Shown piece by piece: positions 1-7,300 of a DNA stretch of 10,313 bases. Where the stretch lies: the NCBI GenBank assembly GCA_016649455.1, contig JAENXO010000053.1, positions 1-10,313 on the forward strand, written 5' to 3'. This DNA is from Gemmatimonadota bacterium. Lineage in GTDB: Bacteria > Gemmatimonadota > Gemmatimonadetes > Palauibacterales > Palauibacteraceae. Position numbers and translations under genes: made by a program. Every line of letters starts with the position of its first letter. The stretch's first letter is position 1. Below the pieces are notes generated by a model. That model made no database searches, was not told where the DNA came from, and was given only the letters and a program-made list of their open reading frames with translations.

Positions 1-17
1 GTGCCGCGGTACGGCAC
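1..17 (-). terminator. GC-rich inverted repeat at the left edge, possible terminator stem
   Basis: GTGCCG and CGGCAC form a perfect 6-bp stem around a 5-base loop, starting 29 bases downstream of the permease stop codon on the minus strand. The position suits an intrinsic terminator for the exporter operon. A U-tract, if there is one, would lie outside the window, so this remains a candidate. It also overlaps a possible start of another reading frame. Confidence 0.25.
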
Positions 18-34
18 TCCCGGTCTTCGGGCAT
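1..34 (-). CDS. Possible start of a further gene of the exporter operon (partial, very tentative)
   Basis: An ATG on the minus strand at 34-32 opens a frame that stays open to the window edge (MPEDRECRTAA). An AGGTGA sequence that overlaps the permease stop codon sits 7 bases before it, which is good Shine-Dalgarno spacing. A tightly coupled next gene, for example an outer-membrane channel or regulator, would fit an export operon. However, eleven codons cannot identify a protein, and the same bases contain a GC-rich inverted repeat (1-17) that could instead be the stem of an operon terminator. The two readings compete and the window cannot decide between them. Confidence 0.2.
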   Translation of the reverse strand, partial: MPEDRECRTAA

Positions 35-45
35 CCTGACTTCAC

Positions 46-1263
46 CTACTCGTAGCGCAGCGCCTCGATCGGATCGAGCTCGGCGGCCTGCCGGGCGGGA
101 TAGAACCCGAAGAAGATCCCGATCGCACCGGAGAACGCCAGCGCCACCACTACGGTCAGCGGCGAGATCGTCGTGGTCCACCCGGTGACGGAGCTGATGA
201 TCCGCGCCCCACCCAATCCGAGCAGCAGTCCGAGCAGTCCCCCCGCCGCGCTCAGCACCGTGCTCTCGACCAGGAACTGGGTCATCACGTCCGAGCCACG
301 TGCCCCGATCGACATCCGGATCCCGATCTCCCGGGTCCGCTCGGTGACCGAGACCAGCATGATGTTCATGATCCCGATCCCGCCGACGAGCAGTGAAATG
401 CTGGCGATCGCGGCGAGCAGCAACGTCATCACCTCGGTCGTGCCCTGCGCGGCCTCTGACAGGTCCGACTGATTGCGAACCGTGAAGTCGTCCTCCTCCC
501 AGCTCGCCAGGCCGTGCGACTCCTGCATGATCGCCGCGATCTCGGCCTGCGCCGCCGGGATGTCCCCTGGCGAAAAGGTGCTCGCCAGAATCTGGGGGAT
601 GTACTGATGGCCGGCGAGTCGGGTCTGCACGGTCGAGTAAGGAGCGAGGATCACGTCGTCCATGTCCGAGCCCTCTGGCGTCTGCCCCTTTTCCGCCAGC
701 ACCCCGATAATCTGGAACGGTACGTTGCGGATCCGGACCTGCTGTCCGACCGGGTCCTGTCCCGGAAACAGGTTTTCCGCCACCGTCCGGCCGAGCAGGA
801 CGACCTTCTTCATCGACCGGACCTCGGACGCGTCGAAATTGCGACCGAATTCGACGTCCCAGTCGCGGATCGCCAGGTAATCCACCGACACGCCATTGAT
901 CCGGGTGCGCCAGTTTCCCTGCCCCCCGACGATCTGGCCGCCGGTAGAGACCACGGGGGACACGGCGGCGAGCAGAAATGACTCGCGCTGCAGCTTCTCG
1001 ACGTCGTCCACCGTCAGGCGGTTGAAGCTCCCCATACCGCGCGACACGCCGCCCTGGCTTGAAGAACCGGGCGAGATGACGAGCATGTTGGTGCCGAGGT
1101 TCTCGATCTGCTCCTGAATCCGGGACTGGGCGCCCTGTCCGATCGCCACCAGCAGAATCACCGCGCCGACCCCGATGATGATCCCCAGCATGGTCAGCAG
1201 GCTGCGCATCTTGTTCTTCAGGATGCTCTGGGCCGCGACACGCGTCAGAACGGAAGCCTTCAT
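46..1263 (-). CDS. MacB-like ABC transporter permease (FtsX domain)
   Basis: Inner-membrane subunit of a MacB/YknZ-type exporter, 405 residues. The layout is that of the family. There is one N-terminal membrane helix (about residues 21-43, preceded by the basic stretch SILKNKMRS) and a periplasmic MacB_PCD-type domain of about 235 residues (with GRxxFPGxDPVGxxxR-like text). Three further helices form the FtsX core (about 280-305, 335-358 and 370-388). The conserved VTERTREIGIRMSIGAR segment follows the second helix, and the protein ends with the typical PARxAAxLDPIEALRYE tail. The start was placed at the ATG whose first bases overlap the ATPase stop (ATGA), because the product then begins MKASVLTR, a normal family N-terminus. 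An in-frame upstream start would add 24 Arg/Gly-rich residues lying inside the ATPase gene. E. coli MacB carries ATPase and permease on one chain, whereas here they are split. MacB-type machines use ATP to move substrates from the periplasm outward by mechanotransmission. The substrate here is unknown. Confidence 0.93.
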   Translation of the reverse strand: MKASVLTRVAAQSILKNKMRSLLTMLGIIIGVGAVILLVAIGQGAQSRIQEQIENLGTNMLVISPGSSSQGGVSRGMGSFNRLTVDDVEKLQRESFLLAAVSPVVSTGGQIVGGQGNWRTRINGVSVDYLAIRDWDVEFGRNFDASEVRSMKKVVLLGRTVAENLFPGQDPVGQQVRIRNVPFQIIGVLAEKGQTPEGSDMDDVILAPYSTVQTRLAGHQYIPQILASTFSPGDIPAAQAEIAAIMQESHGLASWEEDDFTVRNQSDLSEAAQGTTEVMTLLLAAIASISLLVGGIGIMNIMLVSVTERTREIGIRMSIGARGSDVMTQFLVESTVLSAAGGLLGLLLGLGGARIISSVTGWTTTISPLTVVVALAFSGAIGIFFGFYPARQAAELDPIEALRYE

Positions 1264-2063
1264 GCCGCGCCTCCTTCGGAAACCGGGATCGGAGCGAAGG
1301 CCGAAGCCGCCTCGTCTTCGTCCGGGTCGTGCCATTCCGCCAGGTCATGCACCGCGTCACGGCGGTCCAGCACCGGCTCGTCCTGCATCAGACGCCCGTC
1401 CCTGAACCGAACGATGCGCTTCGCGTAGCGAGCGATCTCGTGCTCGTGCGTGATCACCAGGATCGTGATTCCCTGTGCGTTCAGCTCCTGGAACACGGCC
1501 AGGACCTCGATCGAGGTGCGGGTGTCGAGGTTCCCGGTCGGTTCGTCCGCCAGCACGATCGCCGGCTCGGTGACCAGCGCCCGGGCGAGCGCGACGCGCT
1601 GCTGCTGCCCGCCGGAGAGCTCTGACGGCTCGTGATCCATCCGGTCCCCGAGGCCGACCCGCTCGAGTGCCCGGGCCGCCATGTCGCGCGAGTTCTCCTG
1701 CCGCCCGGTGCGGTCGTACAACAGCGGAAGCTCCACCTGCTCCAGGGCCGAAGTGCGCGGCAGGAGGTTGAAGCCCTGGAACACGAATCCGATGCGCTGA
1801 TTGCGGATGTCGGCCCGCGCGTTGCGGTCCATGCCGTCCACCCGGATCCCGTCCAGCTCGTACGTCCCGCTGGTCGGTCGATCCAGGCAGCCCAGGATGT
1901 TCATCAGGGTGGACTTGCCAGACCCCGACGCCCCCATGATCGACACCATCTCACCCTGCCGGACGTCGAAGTCCACATCGCGCAGAGCCCGGACTTCTGC
2001 GGCCCCCGTGACGTACGTCTTCGTGAGTCCGCGCGTGCGGATAACGGTCGCGGCATCGTTCAT
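1260..2063 (-). CDS. MacB/LolD-like ABC transporter ATP-binding protein
   Basis: Cytoplasmic ATPase that powers the permease encoded immediately downstream. All ABC motifs are intact in the 267-residue product: Walker A GASGSGKST (44-52), Q-loop FVFQGFNLL (Gln96), signature LSGGQQQR (149-156), Walker B IVLADEP with catalytic Glu174, D-loop GNLD (177-180) and switch His206 in ITHEHE. The N-terminal RGLTKTY and the MNILGCLDRPTSG segment are typical of the MacB/LolD/FtsE-related subgroup. An acidic tail of about 35 residues (EWHDPDEDEAAS) follows the nucleotide-binding domain and is not part of the conserved fold. The chosen ATG lies 7 bases after the adaptor stop. A GTG six codons upstream, overlapping the adaptor gene, is an alternative start but has no clear ribosome site of its own. 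The stop overlaps the permease start by 4 bp (ATGA), which implies translational coupling. Confidence 0.95.
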   Translation of the reverse strand: MNDAATVIRTRGLTKTYVTGAAEVRALRDVDFDVRQGEMVSIMGASGSGKSTLMNILGCLDRPTSGTYELDGIRVDGMDRNARADIRNQRIGFVFQGFNLLPRTSALEQVELPLLYDRTGRQENSRDMAARALERVGLGDRMDHEPSELSGGQQQRVALARALVTEPAIVLADEPTGNLDTRTSIEVLAVFQELNAQGITILVITHEHEIARYAKRIVRFRDGRLMQDEPVLDRRDAVHDLAEWHDPDEDEAASAFAPIPVSEGGAA

Positions 2064-2070
2064 CGGGCGC

Positions 2071-3405
2071 TCAAAATCCACCTGGCGGGCGGCGCTGCGG
2101 CTGCCCGGACGAAGGTTGGAACGGATTGCTGGTCGCGGACGTTGCCGCAGCGCCCGACACGATCCCCGCGATCGCCTGCATTCCTTCTTCTACTCGCTGC
2201 CCCGAGATCTCGGTGTACTGTCCATCGGTGATCCCGGGTCGCACCCGGACCATGGTCAGTTCGCCGTTCTCGTCCAGCATCCACAGGCGGTTTCCGTCTC
2301 CCCGGCTCGCCTCTCCAGCCGCGCCGTGGGCTGCCGCACCGCCCGGGACCATTCCCGCCCCGTCTCCACCAGGCCTGACTCCGCCGCCGGTGCGCTCGCC
2401 GGCAGGACCCGCGGGAGCGCCTCCGGCCGAGTCCGCGGCCGTCCGACGAGCCTGCATCTCCGCCATCATCCTGTCGCGGAACGCCGTCATCATCTCCTCG
2501 GGCGGCTGGAACCGCAGCGCCGCGTTCGGGACCTTCAACACGTCCTCTGCACCCGCCGTGACGAACTCCACCGTCGCCGTCATTCCGGGCAGCAGCTCGC
2601 CCTCCGGGTTCTGCACCGCGACCACGACCGTGTAGTTGACCACGTTTTCCTGCGATGAGGACTGCAGGCGCACCTGGCGCACCCGTCCTTCGAACGTCCG
2701 GTCGGAAAACGCCTGCACCGTGAACCGGGACTCCTGCTCAACTTCGATCGTCCCGATATCGCTCTCATCCACGGACGCGAGGATCTCCATTTCGGTGAGA
2801 TCGGCCGCGATCAGGAACAGGAGGGGCGCGGAGAGACTGGCGGCCACGGTCTGCCCCACGTCGACGTTCCGCTGGATCACAATCCCGTCGATCGGTGAGT
2901 AGATCTCGGTGTACGAGAGGTTGTTCCTGGCTCGCTCGAGGCTCACCTCGGCGGAAGTCCGGTTGGACATGGCGATCTTCAGCGCATACTCGGCGGCATC
3001 ATACTCGGAGTCCGTGGCGCCCTGGCGGTCGTGCAACTCCTTCGTCCGATCGAATTCCCGCTGTTTCTGCTCGACATCCGCGCGTGTGCGATCCAGGTTG
3101 GCCTCGGATTCACGCACCGCCTGGCGCTGCAGCGTCGGGTCGATCCGGGCCAGTAGCTGGCCCTTCACCACCTGGTCGTTGAAGTCGACGTACAGTTCCG
3201 CGATCTGGCCGGACGCCTGGGTACCGACCTCGACGGTCGTCACCGGTGTCAGCGTGCCCGTGGCGGCGACCACCTGCTCGAGGGATCCCCGCTCGACGGC
3301 CACGAATCGCCAGCTGCTCGTCTCCGCGCCACCCCTGTTCGTCAGCCAGACGATCGCCGCGATCACTACGGCGGCGATACCAGCCAGGCCCAGGATCTTC
3401 TTCAT
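2071..3405 (-). CDS. macA: MacA-like periplasmic adaptor (HlyD/RND-type membrane-fusion protein)
   Basis: Adaptor that links the MacB-like transporter to an outer-membrane channel across the periplasm. The 444-residue product begins with an uncleaved-looking membrane anchor (about 4-22, after MKK). The lipoyl-like domain is in two halves, about 57-90 (VGTQASGQI, VKGQLLARIDP) and 164-190 (SPIDGIVIQRNVDVGQTV). They flank an alpha-helical hairpin (about 91-163) that is shorter than in adaptors that reach TolC directly. A beta-barrel domain (about 203-285, with LLPGMTATVEF) and a membrane-proximal domain (about 286-300 and 372-416) follow. Residues 301-371 are an Ala/Gly/Pro-rich, charged insertion inside the membrane-proximal domain, and the extreme C-terminus is Gln/Pro/Gly-rich. 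GGAGGGG stands upstream of the ATG at good spacing. Placement directly before the ATPase and permease supports a MacA role. The partner channel is not in the window. Confidence 0.92.
   Translation of the reverse strand: MKKILGLAGIAAVVIAAIVWLTNRGGAETSSWRFVAVERGSLEQVVAATGTLTPVTTVEVGTQASGQIAELYVDFNDQVVKGQLLARIDPTLQRQAVRESEANLDRTRADVEQKQREFDRTKELHDRQGATDSEYDAAEYALKIAMSNRTSAEVSLERARNNLSYTEIYSPIDGIVIQRNVDVGQTVAASLSAPLLFLIAADLTEMEILASVDESDIGTIEVEQESRFTVQAFSDRTFEGRVRQVRLQSSSQENVVNYTVVVAVQNPEGELLPGMTATVEFVTAGAEDVLKVPNAALRFQPPEEMMTAFRDRMMAEMQARRTAADSAGGAPAGPAGERTGGGVRPGGDGAGMVPGGAAAHGAAGEASRGDGNRLWMLDENGELTMVRVRPGITDGQYTEISGQRVEEGMQAIAGIVSGAAATSATSNPFQPSSGQPQRRPPGGF
2293..2505 (-). other. Low-complexity Gly/Ala/Pro-rich insertion in the adaptor
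   Basis: These bases encode adaptor residues 301-371. A Met/Arg-rich helix-like stretch (EEMMTAFRDRMMAEMQARR) leads into Gly/Ala/Pro-rich text. The insertion separates the VPNAALRF strand from the RLWMLDENGE strand of the membrane-proximal domain, which follow each other closely in many relatives. It is probably a flexible loop. The reading frame is uninterrupted. Confidence 0.6.
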
Positions 3406-3423
3406 GCCTGCCCCTCCCCGAAC

Positions 3424-3447
3424 TCACGAACGCCCGGGTTCACGTGA
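3424..3447 (-). promoter_or_regulatory. Hairpin between the LTxxQ gene and the adaptor gene
   Basis: TCAC pairs with GTGA and GAAC with GTTC, with a 2-base bulge and a 6-base loop, giving an imperfect 8-bp stem in the 72-bp spacer between the two genes. No U-tract follows on the minus strand, so a full terminator is unlikely. A processing or stability element that lets the first gene be expressed differently from the transporter is possible. The function is inference. Confidence 0.3.
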
Positions 3448-3477
3448 TGTGTCCGGTCCGCACGACCAGAGCGAGAA

Positions 3478-3903
3478 TCAGCGACCGCCCTGTGGCGGCG
3501 GTGGCCGACCCTGGCGCATCCGCTCCTGTCGCATCTCCCGGTACTTGTTCATCTGCTCTTCCGTCAGGACTTCTGCGTACTGCTTGTCGGTATCTTCCAT
3601 GAGTTTCGTCATTTCAGCGCGCATCGTCGCGCGATCGCCGCCAGCATTCTGAAACAGCTCCTGCTGCTTCTTCGACTGCTCCTCGATGATCGGCTTCATC
3701 TGCGTCGCCTGCTCATCCGTCAGGTCGAGCTGCTCGGTGAGTTGAGCGAGTCGCTCATCGGGACTCAGCATCCGTCGCCCCCCTGGACCCTGCTGGGCCA
3801 GCACGGGAGTGGCGGCCAGGCCGAGCGCGAACAGTGCTGCGAACGCCGTGAGCGCACCTCGAACACACACTGCGCCGCTGACATTCAAGGTATGTTGCCT
3901 CAT
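3478..3903 (-). CDS. Spy/CpxP-like LTxxQ-motif periplasmic protein
   Basis: Small exported helical protein of 141 residues. A signal peptide is clear: Arg15, a hydrophobic core at about 17-31 and a likely cleavage after VLA (36), leaving QQGPGG at the mature N-terminus. The mature part holds two LTxxQ motifs, LTDEQ at 61-65 and LTEEQ at 113-117, on amphipathic Gln/Glu/Lys/Met-rich helices, and ends in a Pro/Gly/Arg-rich tail. This spacing matches the Spy/CpxP family, whose studied members are periplasmic chaperones or stress sensors in E. coli. A strong ribosome site (AAGGAGGG) lies 5 bases before the ATG. It is the first gene of the exporter operon, 72 bp before the adaptor, which suggests an envelope-stress or export-quality role alongside MacAB. 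That link is inferred from position. LTxxQ proteins are divergent, so chaperone activity is not assured. Confidence 0.85.
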   Translation of the reverse strand: MRQHTLNVSGAVCVRGALTAFAALFALGLAATPVLAQQGPGGRRMLSPDERLAQLTEQLDLTDEQATQMKPIIEEQSKKQQELFQNAGGDRATMRAEMTKLMEDTDKQYAEVLTEEQMNKYREMRQERMRQGRPPPPQGGR

Positions 3904-4323
3904 CGTTTCCCTCCTTCAAATTCTTTCGCGAGCGGATCGGGCCTCCGGTACCTGCCGATTGGACCCCGCCGCCGGCGGGATCATTCCCTGGGGGCGCCTG
4001 AAACGTCCCCGGCAGCCACCGTTCATACTGATCGTACGGGTCAATGGTCTTGATCCGACAGTCCGACAAAGGCCTCCGTGAGCACCGCATTTCGCAACCC
4101 GTTCACCTGATTTCCACCGCCCCGCGCGGGCTTGCCGTGGCCCCCCTCCAGCTCCGCTTCTCGGGACGGTGCGCCAAATCAACTGATTGTCGGCGGATTC
4201 GGCAATAATGAGCGACCCGAGTGGCTGGAACGGGCTTTGCCCATTGGGTCTGGCGATATCCCGGTTCGACGATCATCGCTGCACCGACCGGGGATTCGAA
4301 CACCAAGCCGACTGCGAGACGAG
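3904..4323. promoter_or_regulatory. Divergent intergenic region
   Basis: About 420 bp separate the divergent start codons of the LTxxQ operon (leftward) and the giant coiled-coil gene (rightward), so both promoters should lie here. The ribosome site of the leftward gene is at its left end. A GC-rich hairpin (CCCGCC/GGCGGG with a 3-base loop, and an outer GA/TC pair after one mismatch) occupies 3962-3982 in the leftward leader. The most AT-rich spot is CAATAAT at 4203-4209, a possible rightward -10 element, but no convincing -35 box sits 16-18 bases upstream. No sigma-70 promoter can be called with confidence for either direction. Open frames that cross the region have low-complexity or Arg/Pro-rich translations and were not accepted as genes. 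Confidence 0.5.
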
Positions 4324-7300
4324 ATGGCAGACGAGAACGACAGGGGGCACAGCCCCGGCGCCACCGCTGCGACTCCCGATCCGGGAGTCGAGCGCTTTCA
4401 CATGTGGGCGCCGCGGCCGTTGCTGCGGAGCATCCTGTGGACTCCGCGCGGCCCCGAGACCGAGCTCGCGGCGACGTACGACGTTTTCATCACGCAGTCA
4501 GCCCTCGCGTCAATGCTCGACCACCTTCGTTCCGCACCGGAAGATGAGCGTCCGTTTGGCCTGCTCGCCGGGGACCTGTGTGAGGACCCGGAGGACGGAT
4601 CCCGCTATGTCCTGATCTGCGAAGTCTGTCGCTCGCGCGTGCCACTCACCGGAGAAGACGGCGACCAGATCCCGGCCACGGCATGGGAAGCGCTCCGCAT
4701 CGATGCGGAGGGACGGAAGGGGAGCCTCGTCGGCTGGTATCTCAGGCACGAGGCCGGCCAGCTGACCCTCACGGACTCCGAAGTCGCCACGCACGCCAAG
4801 TACTTCAACGAACCCTGGCACAGCGCGGCCGTCATCGTGGCGGATCGGAATGAACCGATGGGCGGGTTCTTCCGGCGAACGCCGGCCGGATTCTCAGGTT
4901 CGACACCGCTGCCGTTCTACGAAGTCGTGGCAGCCGATGCCATGGGCGGCGGCGGGCAGCTACTCACGTACGTGGACTGGGACAACGTCGAAACGACGGA
5001 AACGGTCAAGCGAGGTGAGATCCCCGAGGGCGCCGGCATGACCGCCGCCGAATCGGCACCAGAGCGAAAGGCGGACAGGAATCGTCCCACGGCCCAGACA
5101 GGCGCGTTCGCGGCCGAGGTCTCGCGGAGGTCCATCGCCGCCGCCGCCTCGAAGACTGCCGAGGTCCTGGATCGGCGTCGGCAGAAGGCAGCCGAAGCGG
5201 CGCGCGAGGCAGAGGAAGAGGCAGCCCGCCGAGCCGCCGAACTCGAAGCCGCTCGTACGGCGGCGGAGGAGCTGGCCCTCAAGGCGACGGAGGATTCTGT
5301 AGCCCAGGAAGCCGCTGATGTCATCGCCGAACAGAAGCAGGCGGAGGACGTCGCTCGCCAGGCGGAGCAGGCTGCGCGAGCCGCCGATGAAGAGGCAGCC
5401 CGGAGAAGCGCCGAGCTCGAGGCCGCCCAGGAAGCGGCTGAGAAGGCGGAACGACGAGCCGCCGAGCTCGAGGCCGCGCTGCGTGCGACCGAAGAGGACG
5501 CCACTCGCAGGGTCGCGGCGGAGAATGTCGCTCGACTCGCCGCCGAAGAAGAGGCAGCCCGACAGGCCGCCGAGGCAGAATCGGCGCGCAAGACGGCTGC
5601 CGAGGAGACGGAGCGCCGGCATAGGGAAGAAGTGGCTCGGATGGCGGCGGAGGAAGAGGCGGCCCGCAAGGTGGCCGAGCTCGAGTCCGCGCGGATTGCG
5701 GCCGAAGCCGATGCAGAGCGACACGCGGAGGAACTCCAGCGGACGATAGAGGCCGCGGAGCAGGCACGTCAGGCGGCCGAGGATGAGGCCGTGCGCCGGG
5801 CGGCGGAGTTGGAGCAGGCACGCCTTGCCGCCGAACAGGAAGCGGAGCAGCAGGCGGCAGAGCTCAGGGCCGCGGTGGAGTCGGCTGAACAGGCCCGCGC
5901 AGTAGCCGAGCAGGAATCCGAGCGCCGGGCCACCCAGCTCCGCGCGACGCTGCAATCGGCAGAAGGTGCCCGGGCGGCGGCCGAGGACGAAGCGATTCGG
6001 AGAGCAGCAGAGCTCGAGGAGACGCTCGCGGCCACAGAGGCGGCGCGCGCCGCAGCCCAGGCCGAAGCGGAGAGGCAGGCTGCCGAACTGAAACAGACTC
6101 TGCAGCAAGCGGAAGACGCACGCCTGGCAGCGGAACAGATGGCCGAAATGCAGGCGGCGAAGCTCGAGAAGACTCTCGAGGATTCGGAGATAGCCCTGCG
6201 CCAGGCCGAGCTTCAGGCCGCCAACCGGGCCGCGGAACTCGAGGACGCGCGCGAAGCAGCGGATGAGCGCGCCCGTGTGCAGGAAGCGGAACTGCGAGCA
6301 ACGCTCGAAACCGCCGCGCTTGCCCGCCAGGCCGCTGAGGAAGAGGCGGATCGCCGGGCCGCCGAGATCGACGCCGCCCGCCAGGCAGCCGAGGAGGAGG
6401 CAAGGCAGGCGACCGAGCGGCTCAAGGCGACCGTCGCGGCCGCCGGAGAGGCGCGCCGGGAGGCCGAAGCCGAGTTGCAGCAGCAGTCTGCGCAACTGCA
6501 GGCCGAGCTCGAGGAAGTCGAACGGGCCCGACGTCAAGCCGAAGAGGAAACCGCTCGCAAGGCCGCAGAGCTGGAGGCGGCCAGGTTCGCCGCGGAGCAG
6601 GAAGCGGAGATTCAAGCCGCGAAGCTGCAGGCTACGCTCGAGGCCGCGGACGCAGCTCGCCGGGCCGCTGAGGAAGAAGCGGCCCGCCGGACCGAAGAGG
6701 CAGAAGCCGCGATCCAGGCCGCCGAGGCAGAAGCCGCACGCCGGGCAGCGGAAGCCGAGGCCGCACGGGAGGCGGCCGAACTGGAGGCGGAGCGCAGGAT
6801 GGCGGAGGCCGAGTCTCATCGCGCTGCAATCGACGAAGCCGTCCGCCGGGTGGCAGAGCTCGAGGACGCGCGCCGGGAAGCCGAGGAAAAGGCCGAGCGC
6901 TGGGCGGCGGAAGCCGAGAACGCCAGACGCGAGGCCGAAGAGGAGGCCGAGAAGCGAACGGCAGAACTCAACGCGACGCGCGCAGCCGCCGCGGATGCTC
7001 GCAAGGCCGCTGAGGAAGAGACCGCCAGGCGCGCCGCGGAACTCGAGGCGGCCCGCCGGGCAGCGGAGGAATCCGAGCGACGCGCCATGGAAGCCGATGC
7101 CGCCCGCGAGGCCGCTGAGAAGGAAGCCGAGCGCAGAAAAGGAGAAGAAGAGGCACGCCGTGAGGCCGAGGTCGCCGCGGTGCGCCGGGCGACGGAACTG
7201 GATGCCGCTCGTGTAGCCGCCGAGGCCGAGGCCGCGAAGAAAGCGGAGGAAGCGGACGAGGCGCTGAGGGCCGCCGAGCTGGAGGCGGAGCACCGTCTGA

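Noticed and set aside
1264..1335. Longer permease start adding 24 Arg/Gly-rich residues
   Set aside because: The extension lies wholly inside the ATPase gene and does not look like a MacB N-terminus. The ATGA overlap at 1260-1263 gives a normal coupled start.
1801..2658. Long plus-strand frames opposite the ATPase and adaptor genes
   Set aside because: Arg/Ser/Pro-rich translations antisense to well-supported genes, as expected in GC-rich DNA.
3755..4090. Minus-strand frame upstream of the LTxxQ gene with plausible-looking text (IDPYDQYERWLPGTF)
   Set aside because: It runs straight through the strong ribosome site and into the LTxxQ gene in another frame, has no ribosome site of its own, and most of its length is Arg/Gly-rich shadow sequence.
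4132..4323. In-frame N-terminal extension of the giant gene from a TTG codon
   Set aside because: The 64 extra residues are Pro/Ser/Arg-rich with no recognisable feature, the TTG lacks a good ribosome site, and the extension would take up most of the promoter region. The true start could still be a little upstream of 4324, since its ribosome site is weak.
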